DNA of 64,000 nt from Anoxybacillus amylolyticus. GTDB lineage: Bacteria; Bacillota; Bacilli; Bacillales; Anoxybacillaceae. A model generated the notes under the pieces. That model searched no databases and was not told where the DNA came from. It worked only from the letters and a program-made list of their open reading frames with translations. Below, in pieces: positions 1-7,972 of this stretch (position 1 is the first letter of the stretch; the number at the start of each line of letters is the position of its first letter). The position numbers and the translations under genes were made by a program. The stretch lies in NCBI RefSeq assembly GCF_001634285.1, contig NZ_CP015438.1, positions 1,748,001 to 1,812,000 of the forward strand. The letters are read 5' to 3'.

Positions 1-23
1 GAAAGATGGAAAGGGACTGGGCA

Positions 24-53
24 ATAAAAAAGCCGCCGAAGGAGACTCGGCGG
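24..53 (-). terminator. Terminator of the lysine riboswitch
   Basis: A GCCGCCGA stem with its complement TCGGCGGC (31-53) is followed on the minus strand by a run of six T. It sits directly after the L-box aptamer and is its expected expression platform. Confidence 0.85.
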
Positions 54-61
54 CAATGAAA

Positions 62-280
62 TCATTACCCGTGCAACCCTTCCGTGAAGATAGCGCCTCA
101 CGATTGCCAAAATGCAGTCGTGACAGTGCTGCCTCTATTCGAAGACAGCCCCAGCCCACACATCCAGAGAAATGAGCGGACTTCGGCGACTTTTCCTTTC
201 GAGTGAAGTCCTTAACGTCTCTGCGCCTCGTTCACTGTACTCATAAAAGCCGCAACCTCTACCTCATCGGTTGAATGAGG
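62..280 (-). ncRNA. Lysine riboswitch (L-box)
   Basis: Read on the minus strand this is a leader with the L-box pattern. A GAGGTAGAGG-type 5' P1/P2 segment lies at 256-265, followed by GAGT, then GTCGCCGAAG near 190, GGGCTGG near 150, and a closing GGCGCTATC segment near 85-93 that can pair back to the 5' strand. The order and spacing resemble the B. subtilis lysC leader. It is followed by an intrinsic terminator and preceded by a sigma-A-like promoter, so it probably attenuates transcription in response to lysine. The controlled gene lies left of the window; a lysine biosynthesis or lysine transport gene is expected. Exact aptamer ends are approximate. Confidence 0.85.
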
Positions 281-301
281 ACGTTATGCATTTGTGGATT
301 C

Positions 302-330
302 ATTATAAAACAATTTTTTTACGAAGGCAA
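302..330 (-). promoter_or_regulatory. Sigma-A-like promoter of the riboswitch leader
   Basis: On the minus strand TTGCCT (325-330) and TATAAT (302-307) are separated by 17 nt. Transcription would start near 295 and run into the L-box. Confidence 0.65.
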
Positions 331-420
331 TATATACTCGTGCAGAAATAAAAAAAAGACAAGTACCGCTTCCATTGTCCATATACATAAACTAGCGTAA
401 AAAAAGCCGGGGTGGACAAG

Positions 421-981
421 ATGTGGAAAAAAGCAATAGCAATAGGAGTAGGCAGTGTTTTATTAGCGATCGGCATTAACGTGTTTTTAGTTCCGCATCA
501 TTTATTAGACGGGGGAATCATCGGCATTGGATTAATTGTCAAATACATATGGAATGTAAAAGTAGGAGGGGCTATCATTTGTTTAAGTGTGCCACTCTAC
601 ATGATTGCTTGGTTTTATTACCGACCGTTTTTTTATAATAGTTTGCATGGGCTACTGTTTTCCTCGTTCATGATTGACGTCTTGTCCGTGCTTCGTGGCA
701 CTGTTCAATTAGATGCGTTAACAAGTTCAATGGCAGGTGGGATGTTAGTCGGGGCAGGAATCGGGATGATGTTAAGAGAAAAAACGAGTACAGGAGGTAC
801 CGACTTACTTGCGCAATTTATCGCTGAGGTAACGAACTGGAATGTTGGAATCATTATTTTTGTCATTGACGCGGTTGTCATCACCATCGGTAGCTTCATC
901 GTGCCTGATGCTTCTTTTTTATACTCTTTTCTTGTCGTTACTGTGGTCGGCATCGTCACGACGATATTGACATACAAATAA
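421..981 (+). CDS. YitT family membrane protein (short form)
   Basis: A 186-residue polytopic membrane protein with about five hydrophobic segments. The glycine-rich sequence after the first segment (LLDGGIIGIGLI) and the later STGGTDLLAQ motif are typical of the YitT/DUF161 family, whose molecular function is not established. Many family members carry an extra soluble C-terminal DUF2179 domain; this protein stops after the membrane part. An upstream GTG at 412 is in frame, but GGGGTGG at 409-415 is correctly spaced for the ATG at 421, which I prefer. It is divergent from the riboswitch leader and convergent with the peptide transporter. Confidence 0.8.
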   Translation: MWKKAIAIGVGSVLLAIGINVFLVPHHLLDGGIIGIGLIVKYIWNVKVGGAIICLSVPLYMIAWFYYRPFFYNSLHGLLFSSFMIDVLSVLRGTVQLDALTSSMAGGMLVGAGIGMMLREKTSTGGTDLLAQFIAEVTNWNVGIIIFVIDAVVITIGSFIVPDASFLYSFLVVTVVGIVTTILTYK

Positions 982-1007
982 GATTCGCGGATTTCCCGCG
1001 AATCTTA
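978..1007. terminator. Bidirectional terminator
   Basis: The AAGATTCGCGG / CCGCGAATCTT inverted repeat lies between two convergent genes, with T-rich sequence on the plus side and A-rich on the other. Confidence 0.7.
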
Positions 1008-1008
1008 T

Positions 1009-2385
1009 TTATTCCATCATTTGCACAAGTTTCTTTGAAAGGAGCAATAAGACAAATCCAAGCCCGATCGTCACAGCACCAATTAAGCTAAAAATTTCTA
1101 AATATCCTAACGATTCAGTAAATGCTGCTAACTGTCCAGCTAAAATATTAGCCACAGCTGTCCCTGCTAACCACACTCCCATCAAGAGAGAAGCTAGACG
1201 AACAGGCGCAATGCGGCTCACCATTGATAAACCGACTGGCGATAAACAAAGCTCACCGAGTGTATGCAAGAAATACGTGAAGACGATAAAGAAGACATTC
1301 GCTTTTGTCGCAATATGATGTTCGTCACTTCCTGTTTGCAATACAGCTGGAAGTAAGACAGCAAATCCAAGCCCAAGCAAAATCATCCCGAGTGCCATTT
1401 TTGTGGGGATTGGCAAATCGCCGCGTTTGCTATTGGCAAGTTTCAACCATAGTGATGAAAGAACTGGCGCCAACAAGACAATAAAGAACGGATTTAGCGA
1501 TTGGAACCACGAAGTCGGCACCGTCCAGCTACCGATTGTTTTGTCAACAAACTTATCCGTATATAGTGTTAGCGAACTTCCTGCTTGCTCAAAGCCAGCC
1601 CAGAAGAAGACGATAAAGCATGCTAAAATTAAAATCACCGCAATGCGTTGTTTTTCTTTCGTTGTTAACGGTGTTTTTTCCGCTGCGTGAGTAGTGGATT
1701 TTCCGACCGGCGCCTTGCCGATTTCCCCTAAATAACGGTTGCCAAATACGTTGAAAAGCAACTGACCGATAATCATCCCAATCGATGCGGCAAGGAAGCC
1801 GTACTTAAACCCATAATGGACAACGCCATCAATCGTCGTTTTGAAATAATCTTCCGCTAAAAATCCACACACAAGTGGCGCAAAAAATGCCCCTATGTTA
1901 ATACCCATGTAGAAAATTGTAAATGCTCCGTCGCGGCGTTTGTCGTTCGGATCATACAACTCGCCCACAAGTGTGGAAATATTCGGTTTAAAGAACCCAT
2001 TCCCGATAATTAGTAATAAAAGACCTGTGTATAACCCTAATTTTGTATTGACCGCAAACAAAATAAAATTTCCAATAGCCATTGTGACACCACCAATGGT
2101 AATCGCCAACCGACGCCCTAAAAAGCGGTCAGACAAATACCCACCAACAATCGGTGTAAAATAAACAGCCCCTGTAAAAAAGCCGTAAATACTCATGGCA
2201 GCGCTTTCTTTAAAACCGAGACCACCGCTAACAAGCGCAGTTGTTAAATAAAGAACAAGGATTGCCCTCATCCCGTAGTAGCTAAAACGCTCCCAAAGTT
2301 CTGTGAAAAATAGCAAATAAAGCCCGGGAGGATGCTTTTTGCTTTGCGCCTGCGGCATTTCTTGTGTGTTTGGTAATGCTCCCAT
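1009..2385 (-). CDS. dtpT: Proton-dependent di/tripeptide transporter (POT family)
   Basis: A 458-residue membrane protein of usual POT/PTR2 length. The N-terminal segment LFFTELWERFSYYGMRA contains the family ExxERFxYY signature of proton-coupled peptide symporters. Around residue 150 the FYMGINIGAF segment matches the second conserved PTR2 motif. It would import di- and tripeptides across the cytoplasmic membrane. The start at 2385 has an AGGAGG-type ribosome site just upstream. The AT-rich upstream region carries three copies of an 11-mer. An IS66 element sits about 215 bp upstream, so the promoter region is probably intact but shortened. Confidence 0.9.
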   Translation of the reverse strand: MGALPNTQEMPQAQSKKHPPGLYLLFFTELWERFSYYGMRAILVLYLTTALVSGGLGFKESAAMSIYGFFTGAVYFTPIVGGYLSDRFLGRRLAITIGGVTMAIGNFILFAVNTKLGLYTGLLLLIIGNGFFKPNISTLVGELYDPNDKRRDGAFTIFYMGINIGAFFAPLVCGFLAEDYFKTTIDGVVHYGFKYGFLAASIGMIIGQLLFNVFGNRYLGEIGKAPVGKSTTHAAEKTPLTTKEKQRIAVILILACFIVFFWAGFEQAGSSLTLYTDKFVDKTIGSWTVPTSWFQSLNPFFIVLLAPVLSSLWLKLANSKRGDLPIPTKMALGMILLGLGFAVLLPAVLQTGSDEHHIATKANVFFIVFTYFLHTLGELCLSPVGLSMVSRIAPVRLASLLMGVWLAGTAVANILAGQLAAFTESLGYLEIFSLIGAVTIGLGFVLLLLSKKLVQMME

Positions 2386-2492
2386 CTATTTTCCTCCTAC
2401 CTTCGTAATGATTACGCAAACATTTTATTTTAGAAAATGTCTATCAGTCAATAAAATTATATAAAAATAAAAAAATAAAAATTTTTTATTTG

Positions 2493-2556
2493 TTTTAATA
2501 ATAAATTATTCGCTAAATATTGTTATTTTAATAATAAACAAAATATTTTAATAATA
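2493..2556. repeat. Three direct copies of TTTTAATAATA upstream of dtpT
   Basis: The identical 11-mer occurs at 2493-2503, 2526-2536 and 2546-2556 in the 2386-2600 gap. The whole gap is extremely AT-rich, so chance is possible, but the copies could be binding sites in the dtpT promoter region. No gene is seen in the gap. Confidence 0.35.
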
Positions 2557-2600
2557 TATGTAATAGAAAAAAAGTAATAAATACGATACGATAAAAAACG

Positions 2601-4234
2601 GTATCCATTCAGCCCAATACTAGTGAGATTTTCAGAATCCAGCACCAATAGGGCATTTCCAGTATCGAAAATGCCCTAGGAGGAATGGAGAATCGTTTGG
2701 AGAGACTCCCCACTTAGAAGTCTTTGCAACGATTCCCAAACCGGCTTTCCGTGTTTTTGCAGGGTAGAAATGACGCTGCGAATGGTGCAGAAAGCCTCGG
2801 CATCGTCTTCCTGACGAAACGTTCCGGAAATTTTTTGTTTGACTTTCACCATCCGCAAATCACGCTCGGCTTGGTTGTTGTCAAACGGCACTTCTTTCTT
2901 TCGCAGGAAGAGAAGCGCTTCTTGCTTGCGCTTTTCCAGGCGCTGGATGAAATTTTGCGCGTTGCGGACGCCTTCATGGTTGCCTTGTCGGCAACGTTCA
3001 TCGAGTTCTTGTCGACCATTCGCTAGAAGCTGGTCGTACACTGCTTCCCAATACCGGACTTCCTCTTCCGGTAGAGCTCCGCCCGCTTTCTCCACCGCCT
3101 GTTTCATCTCCAACAGTGCTTCGGTCATCTCTTTCGACCATGAATGGCCGTAAAGTTCCGTATATGCCCGAAGCTCCCGGAGATGATGGGCGTGGCAAAG
3201 CGCATGGCTCGCCTCTGTGTACATCGGGTACACCGAATACGCATCGTGTACCATCGTTCCTTTGTACCGTGGCAAGATCCCGATGTCGTCCGTCGCTTGC
3301 TTTCCACGGGAACGATGAAGCCCGTATCGTGTGACCTTGGCAGTGGAAGCCACATGCACCCATTGGTTCTTTCTGTTCACACGCAGGCTCGTTTCATCGA
3401 CGTGCAACGTGCTGGAGGTTAGCAACGCCGTTTCGATCTCTTTGAGCGCTGCTTCTAACACAGGGAGCCACCGTCTCGTCATGTTCACGACTGTGCCTGC
3501 ACTGATTGAATGGCCCACTAACGCTTTGACCATCTCCGTGACACGCTCGCACGGGATCAACTGCGCATGATTCCAGTATAAAACAAGGGAAGTGATGGCT
3601 GGTCCGTACTGGACATGATTCGTGACATAAAAAGGGAACTCTGCCTGCTGGACGAGATGACATTTCGGACACCCCTTCACTTCCCGTTCGTGTTGAGTCA
3701 CTTCCATTCGAACCACTGGGAGGTCGAACACTTGGCGAATGTCTACTTGAAGCGGAGCAACATGTTCTAAAGAGTGACCACATCCTTTGCATTTGGTCAC
3801 GCGGTGAAGGACTCGATGGTCAGGATTCGGTACTTGGCGGAGCGTCGTTCCTCGATGCCCTAGTTGCCCTCCCGGCTGTTTCTCCGACGGTTGGCGAGAA
3901 GGGGATTTCGCCACAAACCGGTCAGAGGACGGCGGTAAGTGGCTGTTCGTACTGTTTTTTTTCGTACGGGCTTCTAATTCTGCAATACGTGCTTTTAATT
4001 GTTGGTTTTCTTGTCTTAGCTGCTCGTTTTCTTTGATGAGTTTTTCGATGGTTTGCGCTTGGCGCTCGATTTTTGCGACCATGCTTTCGAGTGTAAAGAC
4101 CGCTTGTTGAAAATCAAAAACAACGTTTGCCATCGTGTTCACCTCCCTTGTCTTGGATGGTACTAGTATAGACAAGGGGAGCAGAAATAAACCCGATCTC
4201 GTAAACTTTTTCTATGTAACGGCTGAATAGTTAC
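2601..4234 (-). mobile_element. IS66-family insertion sequence (single-ORF, ISBst12-like)
   Basis: The ends are a 15-bp inverted repeat matching at 12 positions: GTATCCATTCAGCCC at 2601-2615 against the complement of 4220-4234. The element is flanked by a perfect 8-bp direct repeat, AAAAAACG, at 2593-2600 and 4235-4242. Eight-base duplications are usual for IS66. It holds one transposase gene and lacks tnpA and tnpB, as in the ISBst12 subgroup. A hairpin GGGCATTTTC / GAAAATGCCC (2651-2679) lies just inside the left end and may stop transcription. The intact duplication suggests a fairly recent insertion. Confidence 0.93.
2676..4133 (-). CDS. IS66 family transposase (TnpC)
   Basis: A 485-residue transposase. 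Order of parts: an N-terminal leucine-zipper-like coiled coil (about residues 5-60), a conserved NSHLPPSSD segment (about 65), a zinc-finger pair (CKGCG near 125 and CPKC near 160), then the DDE catalytic region with LHVDETSLR and MVHDAY, and the conserved C-terminal NNQAERDLRMVK segment that carries the catalytic glutamate. A longer frame reaches 4175, but GGGAGGTG lies 7 nt upstream of the ATG at 4133, so I start there. The reading frame is unbroken, so the element may be active. Confidence 0.92.
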   Translation of the reverse strand: MANVVFDFQQAVFTLESMVAKIERQAQTIEKLIKENEQLRQENQQLKARIAELEARTKKNSTNSHLPPSSDRFVAKSPSRQPSEKQPGGQLGHRGTTLRQVPNPDHRVLHRVTKCKGCGHSLEHVAPLQVDIRQVFDLPVVRMEVTQHEREVKGCPKCHLVQQAEFPFYVTNHVQYGPAITSLVLYWNHAQLIPCERVTEMVKALVGHSISAGTVVNMTRRWLPVLEAALKEIETALLTSSTLHVDETSLRVNRKNQWVHVASTAKVTRYGLHRSRGKQATDDIGILPRYKGTMVHDAYSVYPMYTEASHALCHAHHLRELRAYTELYGHSWSKEMTEALLEMKQAVEKAGGALPEEEVRYWEAVYDQLLANGRQELDERCRQGNHEGVRNAQNFIQRLEKRKQEALLFLRKKEVPFDNNQAERDLRMVKVKQKISGTFRQEDDAEAFCTIRSVISTLQKHGKPVWESLQRLLSGESLQTILHSS

Positions 4235-4257
4235 AAAAAACGAGAGGAGGAGAGAAA

Positions 4258-4953
4258 GTGAAAAAATATATCTTTTTGTTACTAAGTAGTTTTGCACTAC
4301 TCTTTTTAGTTAGTTGCCAGTCCACCCCAGCAAAAGTGCCAGCAACCGTGGAACGAGTCGTTGATGGCGATACATTAAAAGTGCACATTGGCAAAAAAGA
4401 AGAAACCGTGCGGCTATTGCTTGTTGATCCGCCAGAATCTGTTCATCCGACAAAACCGGTACAGCCGTTCGGACCAGAAGCAAGCCAATATATGAAAAAG
4501 TTATTACCGCCGGGAACGAAAGTTGCGTTGGAATTCGATGTGCGCGAGCGAGATAAATATGGACGGTTGCTTGCGTACGTATGGCTCGGGAACAAGATGG
4601 TAAATGAATTACTGCTAGAAAAGGGCTATGCGCGCGTGGCATATGTATTTGAGCCCAATACGAAATATGTCGATGAATTTCGGCGCATCCAAGAAGAAGC
4701 GAGGAAAAAGCGATTAAAGATTTGGTCGATAGAAGATTACGCGACCGACCGAGGGTTTCGCGAAGGAGTAGTTCGTCCGTCAGTAACAACTGCCTCTTGT
4801 CCAAAACCGCTCATTAAAGGGAACATCACCAAAAATGGCGAAAAAATTTATCACGTTCCCGGCAGTCCTCAGTATAGAACGACAAAAGCGGAAGTGATGT
4901 TCTGTACGGAAAAAGAAGCGCAATCCGCAGGATTTCGCAAACCAGTGCATTAA
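4258..4953 (+). CDS. Thermonuclease family lipoprotein (SNase-like)
   Basis: A 231-residue protein with a GTG start and an AGGAGG site. Residues 1-20 form a lipoprotein signal ending in LVSC, so it is probably anchored outside the membrane. Residues about 28-150 are a staphylococcal nuclease fold: VVDGDTLKV, VRLLLVDPPE (equivalents of Arg35, Asp40 and Glu43) and DKYGRLLAYVW (Arg87 equivalent) are all present, so catalysis of Ca2+-dependent DNA/RNA cleavage is expected. A C-terminal tail of about 50 residues (IYHVPGS, FCTEKEAQSAGFRK) resembles a small cysteine-containing module often found after secreted nucleases. The IS66 element ends 23 bp upstream of the start and probably separates the gene from its promoter. 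Confidence 0.9.
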   Translation: MKKYIFLLLSSFALLFLVSCQSTPAKVPATVERVVDGDTLKVHIGKKEETVRLLLVDPPESVHPTKPVQPFGPEASQYMKKLLPPGTKVALEFDVRERDKYGRLLAYVWLGNKMVNELLLEKGYARVAYVFEPNTKYVDEFRRIQEEARKKRLKIWSIEDYATDRGFREGVVRPSVTTASCPKPLIKGNITKNGEKIYHVPGSPQYRTTKAEVMFCTEKEAQSAGFRKPVH

Positions 4954-4993
4954 ATAACTCTCTCCTAAACCGGGAGAGAGTTTTCCTTTTTTA
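4953..4993. terminator. Bidirectional terminator
   Basis: AACTCTCTCC / GGGAGAGAGTT with a T-rich right flank lies between the convergent nuclease and kinase genes. Confidence 0.75.
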
Positions 4994-6098
4994 AAGGCAG
5001 AGAAATCGCAAAAGATGTCAGTTGTTCACTAGATGTGCACGTAATTTGTCCGTCGTGATCTTCAATAATTTTTTTACACACGTAAAGCCCGATACCTGTC
5101 CCAAGCTTTTTTGTTGTGAAAAACGGCTCGAAAATCGCTTGGACGGTCTCTTTCGGGATCATCGGTCCGTTATTCGAAATAACCACATGCACGTGTTCTT
5201 GATTGGCAGATACGCGAATATAAATTTGGCGCGGTTTATCTTTTTCTTTGACTGCTTCAATCGAGTTTAAAAGAATGTTCATAAATACTTGCTTTAATTG
5301 GTCCTTAAACCCGTAGACGCTTGCTTCCGGATCAATCGATGACGAAATCTCGACATCCGCTTCAACAAAACTAGGATATAAAAATGCGATAATCTCTTCT
5401 AGTAGCTGTTCGAGAAAAATAACTCCTTTTTGTTGTTCCTTCGTTTCTTTTCGCGAAGCATGAAGAAATTGGGAAATGCGGAATTTTAATTGCTGTAATT
5501 CATGATCGATAATATCTAAATATTTTAAGTTAGGATGTTCAAATTTTAATAGCTGCACAAATCCCATAATCGCTGTCAGTGGATTGCGAAATTCATGCAC
5601 AAAGCTAGACGACATTTGCCCGAGTAGCGTCAATCGATCTTTATGAGATTGAGAGATGAATAAATTTTTTTCTTGAATTTCCGCATTTTTCAGCTCGGTA
5701 TATTTTGTGATCGCATAAAACAAAAACTGGTCAAACAAATAGTTAATATCATCTACTAAAAGTTGTAAATCTTCTATCGGAAGCCCCGACTTAAGCGCGT
5801 ACCGAATGACCAAACTCCGTCCGAAATTTGTGTTATATACAAATTCGCCCATATTGATATTTGCTTCCGCTCGTTGTTTCGCTACTTTTTCTGCTAATGC
5901 CTGGATTTCGCTCGGCTGAAGCGATCCCTCTAATGCTTCTTTGACTAGTTGAAAAACAGCTATCCCGTTTTGCTCAATATGGTTGATATATTTATCATCT
6001 TCAGAAATATACATATGTCTGCGCCAATGTGTTAAAAAGTCGTGTAAATGTTTTTCTAGAAACGCAGATAGTTTTTCCCTTGAGGACTCCAAACCCAT
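4965..6098 (-). CDS. Sporulation-type sensor histidine kinase, soluble
   Basis: A 377-residue kinase without membrane segments. The N-terminal 150 residues form a helical sensor-like region resembling the RsbR/N-terminal kinase domains; its ligand is unknown. HisKA follows with SSFVHEFRNPL (phosphorylated His near residue 167), then HATPase_c with N-box MNILLNSIEAV and G2 box TTKKLGTGIGL. The layout matches kinases such as KinE that feed the Spo0A phosphorelay. No response regulator gene is adjacent, which fits an orphan phosphorelay kinase. The start has an AGGTGA site directly upstream. Confidence 0.85.
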   Translation of the reverse strand: MGLESSREKLSAFLEKHLHDFLTHWRRHMYISEDDKYINHIEQNGIAVFQLVKEALEGSLQPSEIQALAEKVAKQRAEANINMGEFVYNTNFGRSLVIRYALKSGLPIEDLQLLVDDINYLFDQFLFYAITKYTELKNAEIQEKNLFISQSHKDRLTLLGQMSSSFVHEFRNPLTAIMGFVQLLKFEHPNLKYLDIIDHELQQLKFRISQFLHASRKETKEQQKGVIFLEQLLEEIIAFLYPSFVEADVEISSSIDPEASVYGFKDQLKQVFMNILLNSIEAVKEKDKPRQIYIRVSANQEHVHVVISNNGPMIPKETVQAIFEPFFTTKKLGTGIGLYVCKKIIEDHDGQITCTSSEQLTSFAISLPLKKENSLPV

Positions 6099-6341
6099 TC
6101 ACCTCGTTCGTTCCATCCGTACATGATATCATTATAAAAGGAAAATGCTTAAATAGGAAAGGGGTATATTGCTAAAAATGCCATTTTAACATGTATAGTG
6201 ATAATAGACAAAAATTTTTTCTGTATTTTTCACAAACATTTCACAGTCTTTGTGTATAATCAATAGGGAAAAGGTAGCGTCAAAAATTCTATGAAAAGCG
6301 TCGATGAGCGACCTGTTGAAGGAAAAAAAAGGGGGGGGAGT

Positions 6342-7295
6342 ATGCGACGGTTTATTATTTTTCTCTGCTTGTTGATTGCGGGATGCCAACATCAAGCGTT
6401 TCCCCCGATTGCACGCCATATGGAAACATTGATTAGTGTCAATATAAAAGACGGAACCGTAACGTTTTTTGATTTGACTCTTGAAAAAAAGTATGCGCAA
6501 TGGGAGATACATGAACCAGTGAAAGGCGGGGTGCTGCTTAAGCACGGCCAAGAACTGCTATTGTACGGAAACGAACTAGAGCAAGCATATGTGTATGATT
6601 TAGCAACAGGAAAACGAAAAAGCGAATGGAATACAGGCAAAGGAATCGTAAGTGCTCTTGCTTCTTCTGACGGGAAACATGTGTTTTTAGCCGACGAACA
6701 ACAAAAAAAATTGCGCATCTTCACTGTTGGAGGAAAGGAAGAGGCAGCGATTCAAGTCGGGAGAAAGCCGCTGACGCTGTTGCAAACGAAAGATGGTACG
6801 CAATTGTACGTGATCGATTTCCATGATGCCAAAGCGGATGTCATCGATGTGCCGAAACGTCGAATGATTGCGACGTTTTCCGTTCCAAAATCAGCACTTG
6901 GCGGGCTAGTACGAGAGCAAGAACTTTGGGTTGGTGGGCACGGAGGTGGCAGCACGGTTGAAACGAACATTCACGTATATTCATTGAATGGGAAGCTAAA
7001 GAAAACAATCGCAGCGCCGACAATGCCGATTAGCTTTGTAGAAACGGACAACGGCATTTTTACATTAAGTCACGGCTCTAATACAGTAAGAAAATGGGAT
7101 AAAAAAGGAACGAAAGCGGTTTCGCTGACCGTTGGGGTCAATCCGTTTACGATGATCGGGGGGAAGAAGTATTTATACATTGCGAGCTACGATGGGGATG
7201 TGGTTGACGTCGTTGATCAACAGACGCTGCGACCCGTTCGACAATATAAAACAGGCAAAGGTCCGTTTCAATTACTCATTCGGGAAGGGAGATGA
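6342..7295 (+). CDS. Beta-propeller lipoprotein of a two-component operon
   Basis: A 317-residue protein. The frame extends back to 6291, but the ATG at 6342 follows a purine-rich ribosome site and begins a clear lipoprotein signal (MRRFIIFLCLLIAGC). The mature part has repeated blades of about 40 residues (for example YVYDLATGKRKSEW and YVIDFHDAKADVIDVPKRR), typical of YncE/YVTN seven-bladed propellers. It is probably outside the membrane. The stop overlaps the ATG at 7292 of the response regulator frame, so it is co-transcribed with the downstream regulator and kinase and could help sense their signal. The ribosome site contains A8 followed by G8 (6323-6338), a tract prone to slippage. Confidence 0.75.
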   Translation: MRRFIIFLCLLIAGCQHQAFPPIARHMETLISVNIKDGTVTFFDLTLEKKYAQWEIHEPVKGGVLLKHGQELLLYGNELEQAYVYDLATGKRKSEWNTGKGIVSALASSDGKHVFLADEQQKKLRIFTVGGKEEAAIQVGRKPLTLLQTKDGTQLYVIDFHDAKADVIDVPKRRMIATFSVPKSALGGLVREQELWVGGHGGGSTVETNIHVYSLNGKLKKTIAAPTMPISFVETDNGIFTLSHGSNTVRKWDKKGTKAVSLTVGVNPFTMIGGKKYLYIASYDGDVVDVVDQQTLRPVRQYKTGKGPFQLLIREGR

Positions 7296-7297
7296 CG

Positions 7298-7969
7298 ATG
7301 GAGAACCGGACGATTCTTATAGTCGATGATGAAGAAGATATGCGTTTCTTAGTAAGCATGTACCTAGAAAACTCAGGGTTTTCTTGCTTGCAAGCAAAAG
7401 ACGGAGAAGAAGCGTTACAGCTATTGCATACAAAGCAAGTTGATTTAATGTTGCTTGATGTGATGATGCCAAGTGTCGATGGATTTACGTTATGCGAACG
7501 GATTCGTGAACGTTCGGACGTGCCTATCGTTTTTTTAACTGCCAGAGGGGAAGAATGGGATAAAGTGAAAGGGTTTAAACTTGGCGGCGATGACTATATC
7601 GTTAAGCCGTTTAGCCCTGGCGAACTCATTGCCCGCATTGAGGCAGTGTTGCGCAGGGTATTTCAAACGAAAAAAACAGACGACCTGTCCTTCGGCTCGC
7701 TTTTCATCGATGAAAAAGGACGAAAAGTAGTGGTGGATGGAGAAGCCATTTTGTTGACGTTGAAAGAGTTTGATTTGCTTCTTTTTCTTGCAAAACATGC
7801 CGGAAAAGTATTTACCCGAGAAGACTTATTGCTTCGCGTCTGGGGGTATGATTATACAGGTAACGCAAGAACGGTCGATACCCATATTAAAACGTTACGA
7901 ATTAAGCTAAAGCAAGCGGGTCCGTTCATTAAGACAGTATGGGGAATTGGCTACAAATTTGAGGTGTAA
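7298..7969 (+). CDS. OmpR/PhoB family response regulator
   Basis: A 223-residue regulator. The receiver domain (1-120) has the acidic pair VDDEED, the phosphoacceptor in LMLLDVMMP, the Thr in VFLTAR and the Lys in IVKPF. The C-terminal winged helix has LLLRVWGYDYTGNARTVDTH, typical of OmpR/PhoB. The ATG at 7292 is also possible; GGGAG at 7287-7291 is better placed for 7298. It sits 3 bp before the kinase gene and most likely pairs with it. The target genes are not evident. Confidence 0.93.
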   Translation: MENRTILIVDDEEDMRFLVSMYLENSGFSCLQAKDGEEALQLLHTKQVDLMLLDVMMPSVDGFTLCERIRERSDVPIVFLTARGEEWDKVKGFKLGGDDYIVKPFSPGELIARIEAVLRRVFQTKKTDDLSFGSLFIDEKGRKVVVDGEAILLTLKEFDLLLFLAKHAGKVFTREDLLLRVWGYDYTGNARTVDTHIKTLRIKLKQAGPFIKTVWGIGYKFEV

Positions 7970-7972
7970 CGG

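Noticed and set aside
2998-3792. Several frames inside the IS66 transposase
   Set aside because: All are shadows of the GC-rich transposase gene.
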